Shown here piece after piece: positions 56,360-64,000 of a stretch of 64,000 bases of DNA. How positions within the stretch are numbered: position 1 is the stretch's first letter; each line of letters opens with the position of its first letter. Made by a program: the position numbers and the translations under genes. The stretch is from Saccharopolyspora indica (GTDB lineage: Bacteria > Actinomycetota > Actinomycetes > Mycobacteriales > Pseudonocardiaceae): NCBI RefSeq assembly GCF_027853965.1, contig NZ_JAQGLB010000005.1, positions 186,001-250,000 of the forward strand. The letters are read 5' to 3'. The notes beneath the pieces were generated by a model that saw only the letters and a program-made list of their open reading frames with translations, made no database searches and was not told where the DNA came from.

Positions 56360-57886
56360 GTGCCTCACCTCGCAGACACCGCCCCTGAACGCCGCCTGAT
56401 CGGAGCTCGCTATCGCCTGGAGGGCACCATCGGCCACGGCGCGATGGGCCACGTCTGGGCCGGAACGGACGAGCTGCTGCACCGCCCCGTCGCGGTCAAG
56501 GAACTCCGCCTGTCCCCCGGGCTCGCCGAGGAGCACGCGGCTGAGATGCGGGAACGTGCGCTGCGCGAGGCACGGGCGATGGCCGCGCTCAACCACCCGA
56601 ACACCGTGCTGCTCTACGACGTGGCGCGCGAGGACGAGCAGCCGTTCGTCGTGATGGAGCTGGTGCACGGGCTCAGCCTCGCCCAGCTGCTCAACAAGCA
56701 CCGCTCGCTCCCGCCCGCGAAGCTGGCCGTGCTCGCCGACGGTGTCGCGGCAGCGCTGCAGGCGGCGCACCAGATGGGCATCGTGCACCGCGACGTCAAG
56801 CCCGGCAACGTGCTGCTCGGCGCCGATCGCCAGGTCAAGCTCGCCGACTTCGGGATGTCCCGCAGCACCGGCGAATCCACCCTCACCCGCTCCGGCGTGC
56901 TGGTCGGCACTCCGGCCTACCTGGCCCCGGAGATCGCGATCGGCGGGGAGCTCGGCGCGAACGCGGACCTGTGGAGCTTCGGCGCGATGCTCTTCGCCGC
57001 GGCCGAAGGGCGCCTGCCCTACGAGAGCAGCGGCGATCCGCTGATCACCATCAGCTCGATCGTGCACGGCCCGGTACCGCCGCACCGGCAGACCGGGCCG
57101 ATCGGCGAGGTGATCAGCGGGCTGATGATCAAGGATCCGGCGCGCCGGATGCCGCTGATGGAGGTGCGGCAGCGGGTGCACGACCTGGCCCGCCAGGCCG
57201 GGGAACACCCGTTCGAGGAGTACCTCCGCGACATCGAACCGCCCCGCCCGATCACCCCCTCCGCCACCCCGTCCGAGCAGGCCACGGCGCCGGCACCGGC
57301 GGCGAAGCGCTCCAGCACCCGCACCACGATCGTGCTCGGCGCGACAGCGGTGCTCGCGATCGGCGCCGCGACCGGCGGATTCCTGCTCGGGCGCGCCGGT
57401 GGGCCAGAGCTCACAAGCGTTCCCGGGAAGGCGACCACGTACTCCCCCGCCCCGATGATCCGTGTCAACGCCTTCGGCACGGTCGAAGCCGAACACGGTT
57501 ACCTCGGCGAGCGTGACAAGGCCAAGCTCGATTCGGATCGCGATGCGGGCGAGCCGGTCGGCTTCGTCGGCCCGATGCTGCACGGCTCCTCGATCACCTT
57601 CCAGGACGTCCAGTTCGGCGACCGCACGGCGACCGAGGTCTCACTCCGACTGCGCACCGTGGTCGACAAGGACCTCGACGCGACCCGCATCAAGCTCCGC
57701 CTGGACGGGCCGTACGGCGAGGAGATCGCCAAGATCCCGGTTGCCCTGGATCGCGGGCCGGAGTGGCGGGTGGTGCCGGTCAAGCTGACGCGCCCGGTGG
57801 ACGGGCAGCACACCGTGCACCTGTCGGTCATCGCCGACAAGCCCATCCCCTACGTCGAGGTGGACTGGGTGCGGTTCCACCGCTGA
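56360..57886 (+). CDS. Transmembrane Ser/Thr protein kinase with a beta-sandwich ectodomain
   Basis: 508 residues. Kinase domain at about 15-275: glycine loop GTIGHGAMG, K47 (VAVKEL), HRDVKPGN with catalytic D145, DFG at 163-165 and APE at about 189-191. A Pro/Ala-rich linker leads to one membrane span (about 323-344) and an extracellular domain of about 155 residues (VNAFGTVEAEHGYLGERDKAK, later GPEWRVVPVKLTRPVDGQHTVHLSV and VEVDWVRF) resembling a CBM6-type carbohydrate-binding sandwich rather than PASTA repeats. It may sense a glycan or wall component. GTG 56360 is chosen; GTG 56342 is an alternative. A terminator separates it from the CNNM pair. Confidence 0.9.
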   Translation: MPHLADTAPERRLIGARYRLEGTIGHGAMGHVWAGTDELLHRPVAVKELRLSPGLAEEHAAEMRERALREARAMAALNHPNTVLLYDVAREDEQPFVVMELVHGLSLAQLLNKHRSLPPAKLAVLADGVAAALQAAHQMGIVHRDVKPGNVLLGADRQVKLADFGMSRSTGESTLTRSGVLVGTPAYLAPEIAIGGELGANADLWSFGAMLFAAAEGRLPYESSGDPLITISSIVHGPVPPHRQTGPIGEVISGLMIKDPARRMPLMEVRQRVHDLARQAGEHPFEEYLRDIEPPRPITPSATPSEQATAPAPAAKRSSTRTTIVLGATAVLAIGAATGGFLLGRAGGPELTSVPGKATTYSPAPMIRVNAFGTVEAEHGYLGERDKAKLDSDRDAGEPVGFVGPMLHGSSITFQDVQFGDRTATEVSLRLRTVVDKDLDATRIKLRLDGPYGEEIAKIPVALDRGPEWRVVPVKLTRPVDGQHTVHLSVIADKPIPYVEVDWVRFHR

Positions 57887-57912
57887 GGCGGCCCGACTAC
57901 CCTTGACCGGCG

Positions 57913-58788
57913 ATGACCGTGCTGTCCGAAGACCAGTGGCGGGCCCGGCAGGCCGCCCACCGCGAACGCGTCGCCGAGTGGACGCGCCCGCACCGCGAAC
58001 GCCAGCACGAGCACCGCAAGCACCCGGTGCTGGACTTCCTGTTCACCTACTACAGCTTCCGCCCGGCGCGGTTGGAGCGCTGGCAGCCGGAGGTCGGCGT
58101 GGTGCTGGCCGGTGGCGCGGAATTCCTCGACCGGCGCGGTTTCACCACCACCCCGGACGGGGTGGCGCTCGATCCCGCGGCCTTCACCGACAAGCGCCGC
58201 AGCACCGCGGAGTTCGTGCTCGGCCTGCTCAGCGCCACCGCGGCCCGCAAACCCCGGCTGGGCTGCTTCGGGCTGCACGAGTGGGCCATGGTCTACCGCA
58301 CGCAACCGGCCGACATCCGCCACTCGGGCTGGCCGCTGCGGCTCGGGCACGCGGGCACCGACGAGGTCGTGGACTCGATGCAGGTCAGCTGCACGCACTA
58401 CGACGCGTTCCGGTTCTTCACCCCGCCCGCGCGCCCGCTCAACACCCTCCAGCCCGAGCGCGCCGACCAGGTCCGCTTGGAGCAGCCGGGCTGCCTGCAC
58501 GCGAACATGGACCTGTTCAAGTGGTCCTACAAGCTGGATCCGTTCGTGCCCGCCGAGCTGGTCGCGGACTGCTTCGAGCTGGCGGTGCGGGTCCGCGAGC
58601 TGGACATGCGGGCCAGCCCCTACGACCTGCGCGAGCTGGGCTACCAGCCGGTCCCGATCGAAACCCCCGAAGGCCGCGCGGACTACGCCCGCAGACAGCG
58701 CGAGTTCGCCGATGAGGCGGCCGTGCTGCGGCAGCGGCTGATCGGCACCTGCCGGGACGTCCTCACCTGGTCGCGCCAACCGGTGTGA
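57913..58788 (+). CDS. Conserved actinobacterial protein usually labelled 3-methyladenine DNA glycosylase
   Basis: 291 residues, cytoplasmic. Conserved-looking blocks include HPVLDFLFTYYSFRPARLERWQPG-type sequence near residue 40, GCFGLHEWAMVYR, IRHSGWPLRLG, SCTHYDAFRFFTP, and then CLHANMDLFKWSYKLDPF. I recall this family being annotated as 3-methyladenine DNA glycosylase in many actinomycetes, but it shows neither the helix-hairpin-helix of AlkA nor the AAG fold that I could recognise, so the label is doubtful. It lies 26 bp after the kinase gene and may be cotranscribed with it. ATG 57913 is the start used. Confidence 0.7.
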   Translation: MTVLSEDQWRARQAAHRERVAEWTRPHRERQHEHRKHPVLDFLFTYYSFRPARLERWQPEVGVVLAGGAEFLDRRGFTTTPDGVALDPAAFTDKRRSTAEFVLGLLSATAARKPRLGCFGLHEWAMVYRTQPADIRHSGWPLRLGHAGTDEVVDSMQVSCTHYDAFRFFTPPARPLNTLQPERADQVRLEQPGCLHANMDLFKWSYKLDPFVPAELVADCFELAVRVRELDMRASPYDLRELGYQPVPIETPEGRADYARRQREFADEAAVLRQRLIGTCRDVLTWSRQPV

Positions 58789-60016
58789 GCTGAGCTCCGG
58801 GCAGTTCGCGCAGGGAGCGCAGCGGCGAGAGGAACACCACCAGCCAGGTGACCGCGAAGACTCCCGCCGAAACCCACAGCACCGCGCGGGCGCCCGCCGA
58901 TTCGCCGAGCACACCGGCGAGCACTCCCCCGACGGCGAGCGCGCCGGTGAGCAGGAACCGGAACGTCGCGTTCATCCGGCCCATCAGGCGGTCCGGGGTG
59001 ATCGACTGCCGCAGGCTCACCGCCAGCACGTTCCCGATGCCGGTCTTGGTGGTGGTCACCGCCCACCCGGCGGCGGCGATCCACAGCCCGGGACCGCTGC
59101 CGAGCACGGGTACGAGGCACCCGGCGCAGCTGGCGGCCGCACCGGCGATCCACAGCACCCGGCCGTGCCCGAAGCGGGCGGCCAGGGCTCGCGCACAGAT
59201 CGCCCCGGCGAGCGCTCCGCAGCCGCCGATGGCCAGGAAGACTCCGAGAACCCACTCACCGAGCCCGAGTTCGCGGACGAACACCACCGGCAGCACGGTG
59301 ATCGTCAGGGTGGTGGCGAAGTTGGTCAGCGCACCTTCGACCGCCAGCGGTCGCAGCATCCGGTTCCCGAGCACGTGGCGCAGTCCGTCCCGCACGTCCG
59401 GCCACACCCGCGACCTCGGCCGCGGCGGGGCCGCCGGGGACGTCACCTCGATCCGCCACAGCACGACGGCCGAGCAGGCGTAGCTGAGCGCGTCGAGCGC
59501 GATCACGACCGGTGCGGCGAAAGCCGAGGCCAGGAAGCCGCCCGCGCTGCGGCCGACGATCTGGTTCACCCCGCGCGCGCCCATCAACCGGGCGTTGGCC
59601 CGCACCAGGTGGCCGCGGCCCACCAGCTCGGGCAGGAAGGTCTGCGCGGCCACCTCGGAGAACACCGTCGCCACCCCGCCGAGCAGCGCCACCGCGTACA
59701 GCTGCGGCATCGTCAGCGCCCCCAGCAGCCAGGCGACCGGGACCGAGCCGTACAGGACCGCGCGCACCACGTCCGCGGTGATCATCACCGCGCGGCGGGG
59801 CAGCCGGTCCACCCAGGCCCCGGCGGGCAATCCGATCAGCAGGAACGCGGCCGTGGTGAGAGCGGTGAGGGCACCGACCTCGGCCGCGCCCGCGCCGAGC
59901 GCGAGGACCGCAGTCAGGGGTAGCGCGACGTAGCTGACCTGGGTGCCGAAGTCGCTGCCCGCGATCGCGGCGAAGAACGACCGGAACTGCCCCGGCAACG
60001 CTGGTTTTTCGATCAC
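58763..60016 (-). CDS. MFS exporter (EntS/MFS_3-like)
   Basis: 417 residues with 12 predicted spans. It opens with FRSFFAAIAGSDFGTQVSYVALPLTAVL and has motif A LPAGAWVDRLPRRAVMITADVVRA, both typical of the MFS_3 group that includes enterobactin and macrolide exporters. The start is GTG 60016, with no clear ribosome site; a leaderless message is possible. It is divergent from an ArsR-like regulator and its 3' end overlaps the convergent upstream gene by 26 bases. The exported compound is unknown. Confidence 0.85.
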   Translation of the reverse strand: MIEKPALPGQFRSFFAAIAGSDFGTQVSYVALPLTAVLALGAGAAEVGALTALTTAAFLLIGLPAGAWVDRLPRRAVMITADVVRAVLYGSVPVAWLLGALTMPQLYAVALLGGVATVFSEVAAQTFLPELVGRGHLVRANARLMGARGVNQIVGRSAGGFLASAFAAPVVIALDALSYACSAVVLWRIEVTSPAAPPRPRSRVWPDVRDGLRHVLGNRMLRPLAVEGALTNFATTLTITVLPVVFVRELGLGEWVLGVFLAIGGCGALAGAICARALAARFGHGRVLWIAGAAASCAGCLVPVLGSGPGLWIAAAGWAVTTTKTGIGNVLAVSLRQSITPDRLMGRMNATFRFLLTGALAVGGVLAGVLGESAGARAVLWVSAGVFAVTWLVVFLSPLRSLRELPGAQLTPVGATR

Positions 60017-60057
60017 GTGGCGACGATCGCGGTTCCCGGGCCCGGTGACCACGAATT

Positions 60058-60063
60058 TAGACT
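60058..60063 (+). promoter_or_regulatory. -10-like element for the ArsR-type regulator
   Basis: TAGACT in an AATTTAGACT context within the 85-bp divergent gap. It fits TANNNT and would give a start near 60070, just upstream of the GGGAGG ribosome site. Confidence 0.4.
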
Positions 60064-60101
60064 GGGCCGAATCCACCACCGGGAGGCCGCAACTGCTCAG
60101 G

Positions 60102-61070
60102 ATGACGATGTCGGCCGAGGGCCTGGCCCGGATCAGGTTCGCCCGCTCCCCGCTGTGGGAGGTCACGGCGAGCGTTCGCGTCCTGAAGGAGCCCGGCAAG
60201 CACCCGCTGCACCACGCGTGGCGGGCCGAGGCCCGGTCCCGGCTCGACCGCAGCACCGCCGACCTGTCGCTGCTGTTCGACCTGGTGCCGACGCCGAGCA
60301 AGATCCTGCCCGGGTTCCTCGCCCCGGTGCCCGCCGGGCAGCGGCCGACGCTGGCCGAGGAGCTGGCCGATCTCCGGTCGGTGCCCGCGCGCACGGTCCG
60401 GACCATGATCGACTGCGCCGTGCGCGCGCCTTCCGAGCCGGTCCGCCGGTTGCACGCCGACCCGGTTCGCGAGCTGCCGCGGCTGGCCGAGGTGATCGAG
60501 GCCTACTGGGCGCTGGCCGTCGAGCCGTGGTGGCCGGAGATGCAGGACCTGCTGGACCAGGACGTCCGGCACCGCGGTGCGCTGCTGGTGGAAGGCGGGG
60601 CCGAGCGGCTGTTCAGCGAGCTCAGCCCGGCGGTCGAGTGGCGCGAGGACGGTTTGCGGGTGCGGCACCGGTACTTCGAGGGCACGCACGTCCTCGACGG
60701 TCGCGGGCTCGTGCTGGTGCCGTCGACGTTCATCTGGCCCGTCGTCTTCTCCAAGCTGGAGCCGCTGTGGCCGAGCGCGCTGCGCTACCCGTCCCGCGGC
60801 ATCGGCGCGCTCTGGGCGCCGAAGCAACCCGCTTCGCTCGACGCGCTGGCCGCGGTCATCGGCCGATCCCGGGCTGTGCTGCTGACCGAGCTGGACGCCC
60901 CGAGGTCGACCACCGAGCTCGCTCGCCGTACCGGGATGTCGGCGGGCAACGCCTCGCAGCACCTGACCGCGCTGCGCGCCGCCGGACTGGTCTCGGTGCA
61001 GCGGGAAGGCCGGTACGTGCTCTACAACCGAACCGCTCTGGGCGCCGGGCTGCTGGCCCGGTCCGGGTGA
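60102..61070 (+). CDS. ArsR-like winged-helix regulator with DUF5937-type N-terminus
   Basis: About 323 residues. The long N-terminal domain (EGLARIRFARSPLWEVTASVRVL) matches DUF5937-type regulators, and the C-terminal 70 residues form an ArsR winged helix (RSTTELARRTGMSAGNASQHLTALRAAGLVSVQREGRYVLYNRT). ATG 60102 is given, but GGGAGG at 60081-60086 is 16 bases away. A CTG at 60093 lies at ideal spacing and would add LLR, as in homologues that begin MLR, so CTG initiation is plausible. It is divergent from the MFS exporter it probably represses. Its stop abuts the convergent HxlR gene. Confidence 0.83.
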   Translation: MTMSAEGLARIRFARSPLWEVTASVRVLKEPGKHPLHHAWRAEARSRLDRSTADLSLLFDLVPTPSKILPGFLAPVPAGQRPTLAEELADLRSVPARTVRTMIDCAVRAPSEPVRRLHADPVRELPRLAEVIEAYWALAVEPWWPEMQDLLDQDVRHRGALLVEGGAERLFSELSPAVEWREDGLRVRHRYFEGTHVLDGRGLVLVPSTFIWPVVFSKLEPLWPSALRYPSRGIGALWAPKQPASLDALAAVIGRSRAVLLTELDAPRSTTELARRTGMSAGNASQHLTALRAAGLVSVQREGRYVLYNRTALGAGLLARSG

Positions 61071-61451
61071 TCAGGCCTGGTCGTGGGCGGTTCGAGCGGC
61101 GAGGATCCGGTTGACGTTGCGCTCGGACCAGTCGGCGATCGCCGCCACCGGGGCGCGCAGCGAATGGCCGAGCTCGGTCAGCTCGTAGATCACCTTCGGC
61201 GGGATCTCCGGGTAGGCCGTGCGGGTCACCAGGCCGTCGCGCTCCAGCGCCCGCAGCGTCTGGGTCAGCACCTTCGGCGCGACGCCGCCGATGCCCGCGC
61301 GCAGCTGGGTGAAGCGCAGCGGGCCGTCGGCGAGCAGGGTCACCACGAGCACCGTCCACTTGTCGCCGATGCGGTCGAGCACCAGCCGGGTCGGGCAGTC
61401 CGGATCGGTCAGCTTCCCCCGTTCGAACGCGCTGCCCTGCTCGGTAACCAT
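61071..61451 (-). CDS. HxlR-family winged-helix regulator
   Basis: 126 residues. The family mark is DPDCPTRLVLDRIGDKWTVLVVTLLADGPLRFTQLRAGIGGVAPKVLTQTLRALERDGLVTR; the Cys (C19) in PDCP is the redox-sensing position in several HxlR proteins. The wing (PPKVIYELTELGHSL) follows. ATG 61451 lies within GGTAACC-ATG-AGATACC, an imperfect inverted repeat that may be its own operator. It is co-oriented with, and downstream of, the SGNH hydrolase (7-bp gap) and so probably shares its transcript. Confidence 0.88.
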   Translation of the reverse strand: MVTEQGSAFERGKLTDPDCPTRLVLDRIGDKWTVLVVTLLADGPLRFTQLRAGIGGVAPKVLTQTLRALERDGLVTRTAYPEIPPKVIYELTELGHSLRAPVAAIADWSERNVNRILAARTAHDQA

Positions 61452-61458
61452 GAGATAC

Positions 61459-62628
61459 CTATAGCACGGCGCGGAACGGTCCTCCGAAGGCGAGCTCGGC
61501 GAAGCGCTCGGCGATGCGGCGGTGAGCCGCGGCGTCCGGGTGCAGCGCGTCCGGCAGCGGCAGCTCGGCGAAGTCGGCCTCGCCGTAGAGCTCTCGCCCG
61601 TCCAGGTGGTGCAGGTTCGGGTCGTCGGCCGCCCGCTGCGCGGTGATGCGCGCCAGCTCCTCGCGGATGACGTTGAGCGTCAGCTTCCCGGCTGCGCGCT
61701 CCGCCGGATCGCCCGTCGCCCGGAACCGCACCATCCCGTCGGCGAACACCGGGGCTCCGGGGCCCGGGGTGTCCTCGTGGATCGGGCACAGGATCGGCGA
61801 GATCACCAGCAGCGGCGTGCTCGGGTGCCCCTCGCGGATCGTGTCGAGGAAGCCGTGCACCGCGGGGCCGAACGCGCGCAGGCGCATCAGGTCGGCGTTG
61901 ACCACGTTGATGCCGATCTTGACGCTGATCAGGTCCGCGGGGGTGTCGCGCAGCGCGCGGGCGGTGAACGGGTCGAGCAGGGCGCTGCCGCCGAGCCCGA
62001 GGTTGATCAGCTCCACCTCGCCGGCGGCCGCGGCCAGCGCCGGCCACGTCGTGGTGGAGCTCTCCGCGTTCGAGCCGTGGCTGATCGAGCTGCCGTGGTG
62101 CAGCCACACCCGGCGGCCGCGGTCCGGGGCGGGTTCCACCGGCGCGTCGGTGCGCAGCTCGACGAGCTCGGTGACCTCCCGGTAGGGCAGCCAGATCTCG
62201 ACGTCCTTGACCCCGGCGGCGAGCCCGGCGAACCGGACGGTGCCGACCGGGCCGGATTCGGTGTCCACACCGCCGGTGGCCATGTCGATGGTCACCACGT
62301 TGCCACCGGTCGCCCTGGCCCGATCGGCCAACCGGCCGTCGACGAGCAGGTCGTAGTCGTTGCCGGGCAGGGTCTGGGCGCCCCGGTAGACGTTCCTGGT
62401 CGCCAGCACGTCCAGCTCGATCGCGGTCGCCGCGGTCCGGAAGACCAGCCGGACCCCGGACGGCTGGGACTCCACCATGGCCAGTTGCCCGTCGGCGCAC
62501 TGCGCGCGCGCTCGCGCGGGCAGGCGGTGCGGCCGCACCCCGCGTTCCGTCCGCTCCAGCTCCAGCGCACCGCGCACGATGCTCTCGGTGATCGGAGTGG
62601 TGATCGACACCGCTGCGGCGTTGTTCAT
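61459..62628 (-). CDS. SGNH/GDSL hydrolase with N-terminal beta-sandwich (SsfX3-like)
   Basis: 389 residues. The C-terminal domain has block I HHGSSISHGSNAE with nucleophile S181, LGLGGSALLDPF with the oxyanion Gly, KIGINVVN (block III Asn) and DALHPDAAAH with the catalytic Asp and His. The first 165 residues form a beta-rich domain as in SsfX3-type acyl transferases and esterases. No signal peptide is present. GGGTGGGG precedes ATG 62628. It lies 41 bp after the Bcr/CflA gene's stop on the same strand, so read-through is possible. An intracellular esterase is the safest label. Confidence 0.85.
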   Translation of the reverse strand: MNNAAAVSITTPITESIVRGALELERTERGVRPHRLPARARAQCADGQLAMVESQPSGVRLVFRTAATAIELDVLATRNVYRGAQTLPGNDYDLLVDGRLADRARATGGNVVTIDMATGGVDTESGPVGTVRFAGLAAGVKDVEIWLPYREVTELVELRTDAPVEPAPDRGRRVWLHHGSSISHGSNAESSTTTWPALAAAAGEVELINLGLGGSALLDPFTARALRDTPADLISVKIGINVVNADLMRLRAFGPAVHGFLDTIREGHPSTPLLVISPILCPIHEDTPGPGAPVFADGMVRFRATGDPAERAAGKLTLNVIREELARITAQRAADDPNLHHLDGRELYGEADFAELPLPDALHPDAAAHRRIAERFAELAFGGPFRAVL

Positions 62629-62669
62629 GCGCCCCACCCTGTCAACTCGGCGCCCGGGGCGCACCTGAA

Positions 62670-63857
62670 TTACGCGGTGCTCCCGCGGCGGACCAGCACC
62701 GCGAAGACGATCACGGCGGCCACCGACAAACCGCCCATGACCAGGCCCATCGGCAAGGCCGTGCCGGTGCCCGCCGAGCCGACCAGCGGAGCCGCCAAGG
62801 CGCCTGCCGAGAACTGCATCACACCGAGCAGGGCCGAAGCGCTGCCCGCCGTCTCCGGGTGCCCGGACAGCGCCAGCGCCGTGGCGTTCGGCGAGACCAT
62901 GCCGATGCTGGACACGACCAGGAACAACGCGGGCAGCAGCCCGGCCAGGCCCGCGTCGACGGCCGCCGACACCGCCACCGCCACTCCCCCGAGCGCGGTG
63001 CAGCCCAGGCCGATGGCCAGCAGGCGCCGGGGCGCGGCGCGCTCGACGAGGCGGGCGTTGAGCTGGCCGACGAGGATGATGCCCAGCGAGTTGATCCCGA
63101 AGACCAGGCTGAACAGCTGCGGCGACATGCCGTAGACGTCCTGCAGCACGAACGACGAGCCCGAGATGTAGGCGAACATCGCCGCGAAGGCCAGCGCGGA
63201 CGACAGCGAGCACCCGATGAACGCGCGGTCGCCGAGCAGCGCGCGGAAGGTGCGCAGGGTGTCGCCCAGGTTCCCGGCCCGCCGGTTCTGCGCGGGCAAC
63301 GTCTCGCGCACCCCGAACGCGGACGCCACCAGCAGCACCGCCCCGATCAGGCCCAGCGCCAGGAACACCCCGCGCCACGACGTCACCTGCAGCAGCTGCC
63401 CGCCGATGAGCGGCGCGAGGATCGGCGCCAGCCCGTTGACCAGCATCAGCAGCGAGAAGAACCGGGCCATCTCGATGCCCGAGTACAGGTCGCGCACCAC
63501 GGCCCGCGCGATGACGATCCCGGCCGCCCCGCCCAGCCCCTGCACCAGCCGCAACCCGGCCAGCGCGTACGCCGACGGGGCGAACGCGCACAGCAGCGAG
63601 GCCAGCGTGAACACCACCAGCCCGATCAGCAGCGGGCGCCGCCTGCCGAAGGTGTCCGAGAGCGGTCCGGCCACCAGCTGCCCCAGCGCGAGCCCGAGCG
63701 TGCAGGCGGTCAGCGACAGCTGGACCTGGGAGGCCCCGGTGCCGAGCTCGGCGGCGATCTCCGGGAAGGCGGGCAGGTACATGTCGATGGCCAGCGGGCC
63801 GAACGCGGACAACCCGCCCAGGATCAGCACGTACTTGGTCCTGTCCGGTGCAGACAT
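62670..63857 (-). CDS. Bcr/CflA-family multidrug MFS exporter
   Basis: 395 residues with 12 spans. The Bcr/CflA mark is LSAFGPLAIDMYLPAFPEIAAELG in helix 1; GPLSDTFGRRRPLLIGL (motif A) and APLIGGQLLQVTSWRGVFLAL (motif C region) follow. It exports drugs such as bicyclomycin- or chloramphenicol-type compounds. ATG 63857 follows GAGGCGGGGG; an upstream in-frame extension lacks a ribosome site. It is divergent from a gene of which only seven codons are visible. Confidence 0.9.
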   Translation of the reverse strand: MSAPDRTKYVLILGGLSAFGPLAIDMYLPAFPEIAAELGTGASQVQLSLTACTLGLALGQLVAGPLSDTFGRRRPLLIGLVVFTLASLLCAFAPSAYALAGLRLVQGLGGAAGIVIARAVVRDLYSGIEMARFFSLLMLVNGLAPILAPLIGGQLLQVTSWRGVFLALGLIGAVLLVASAFGVRETLPAQNRRAGNLGDTLRTFRALLGDRAFIGCSLSSALAFAAMFAYISGSSFVLQDVYGMSPQLFSLVFGINSLGIILVGQLNARLVERAAPRRLLAIGLGCTALGGVAVAVSAAVDAGLAGLLPALFLVVSSIGMVSPNATALALSGHPETAGSASALLGVMQFSAGALAAPLVGSAGTGTALPMGLVMGGLSVAAVIVFAVLVRRGSTA

Positions 63858-63979
63858 CCCCCGCCTCGTTCGTTCGCCGTGCAAATGAGCCGACAGCACG
63901 TTAGCCGACCGCGCGCGGGGCCGGTGTCGGTGGTTCATGGTCGTATGCACCGGCGATCCGACGCTTTCGAGGAGTTCCG

Positions 63980-64000
63980 ATGCACGATTTGCAACCCGCC
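63980..64000 (+). CDS. 5' end of an unidentified gene
   Basis: ATG 63980 with GAGGAG upstream opens a frame (MHDLQPA) that runs off the window. Its divergence from an exporter gene suggests a regulator, but seven codons identify nothing. Confidence 0.55.

Noticed and set aside
1-64000. Mobile elements, CRISPR arrays, tRNA or rRNA genes
   Set aside because: No transposase or integrase motif, no regularly spaced repeats, no long direct repeats at gene-block borders and no tRNA-like T-arm or rRNA sequence was noticed on reading both strands.

Overview
The window is very GC-rich, with strongly GC-biased third codon positions, many GTG and TTG starts, and tightly overlapping operons. It encodes complete ergothioneine genes, a MetXY pair, an AfsR/SARP regulator and several Actinobacteria-restricted families. 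All of this fits a chromosomal segment of a filamentous actinomycete, most likely Pseudonocardiaceae (Saccharopolyspora/Amycolatopsis-like). The genus is inferred from gene style, not from a marker gene. I saw no rRNA, tRNA, CRISPR array, insertion sequence or phage gene.

Layout. 0-2.5 kb: 5' end of an M19 dipeptidase, an OhrR-like MarR regulator divergent from a small DUF5313 membrane protein, and a beta-lactamase-fold esterase. 2.6-11.9 kb: a leftward eight-gene operon (MFS porter, FGGY kinase, GlpD, AGPS-like FAD oxidase, GlpP, ABM monooxygenase, zinc dehydrogenase, Thr-dehydratase-like enzyme) behind a leader with a 30-base inverted repeat. 12.0-19.0 kb: dienelactone hydrolase, then a LacI-controlled glycoside-uptake operon (binding lipoprotein, two permeases, clan-A glycosidase) with a perfect 12-bp operator. 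19.1-21.7 kb: methionine importer metQNI. 22-26.2 kb: secreted GH84 hexosaminidase with a DasR-like site, a GAF regulator, and an alpha/beta hydrolase. 26.3-29 kb: metYX behind a promoter, a cysteine-ending leader peptide and a strong hairpin, which looks like a sulfur attenuator. 29-39.4 kb: DHA2 exporter, UDP-sugar dehydrogenase, a translationally coupled trio (flavoprotein, GFO/IDH/MocA dehydrogenase, unrecognised 395-residue protein) and a 936-residue SARP-NB-ARC-TPR regulator with an operator-rich upstream region. This is the best candidate for an undescribed pathway.

39.4-45.3 kb: YjbR protein, a coupled pair of tiny cysteine-containing proteins, a small secreted protein, and egtABCD (ergothioneine). 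45.5-51.4 kb: an AcnR-type TetR regulator, a FUSC exporter, a PLP decarboxylase and a secreted tripeptidyl peptidase that converges on a POT peptide importer. 53-57.9 kb: a maleylpyruvate-isomerase-fold protein, two CNNM/CorC membrane proteins behind a structured leader, and a receptor Ser/Thr kinase. 57.9-64 kb: an uncharacterised conserved protein usually labelled 3-methyladenine glycosylase, an MFS exporter divergent from an ArsR-type regulator, an HxlR regulator, an SGNH esterase, a Bcr/CflA exporter and the first codons of a divergent gene.

The themes are carbon scavenging (polyol/glycerol-phosphate, mannoside-like sugars, N-acetylhexosamine, peptides), sulfur and redox supply (Met uptake, Met synthesis, ergothioneine, peroxide sensing), and a possible small specialised-metabolism locus. 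Function calls rest on motif recognition by eye; no database search was run.
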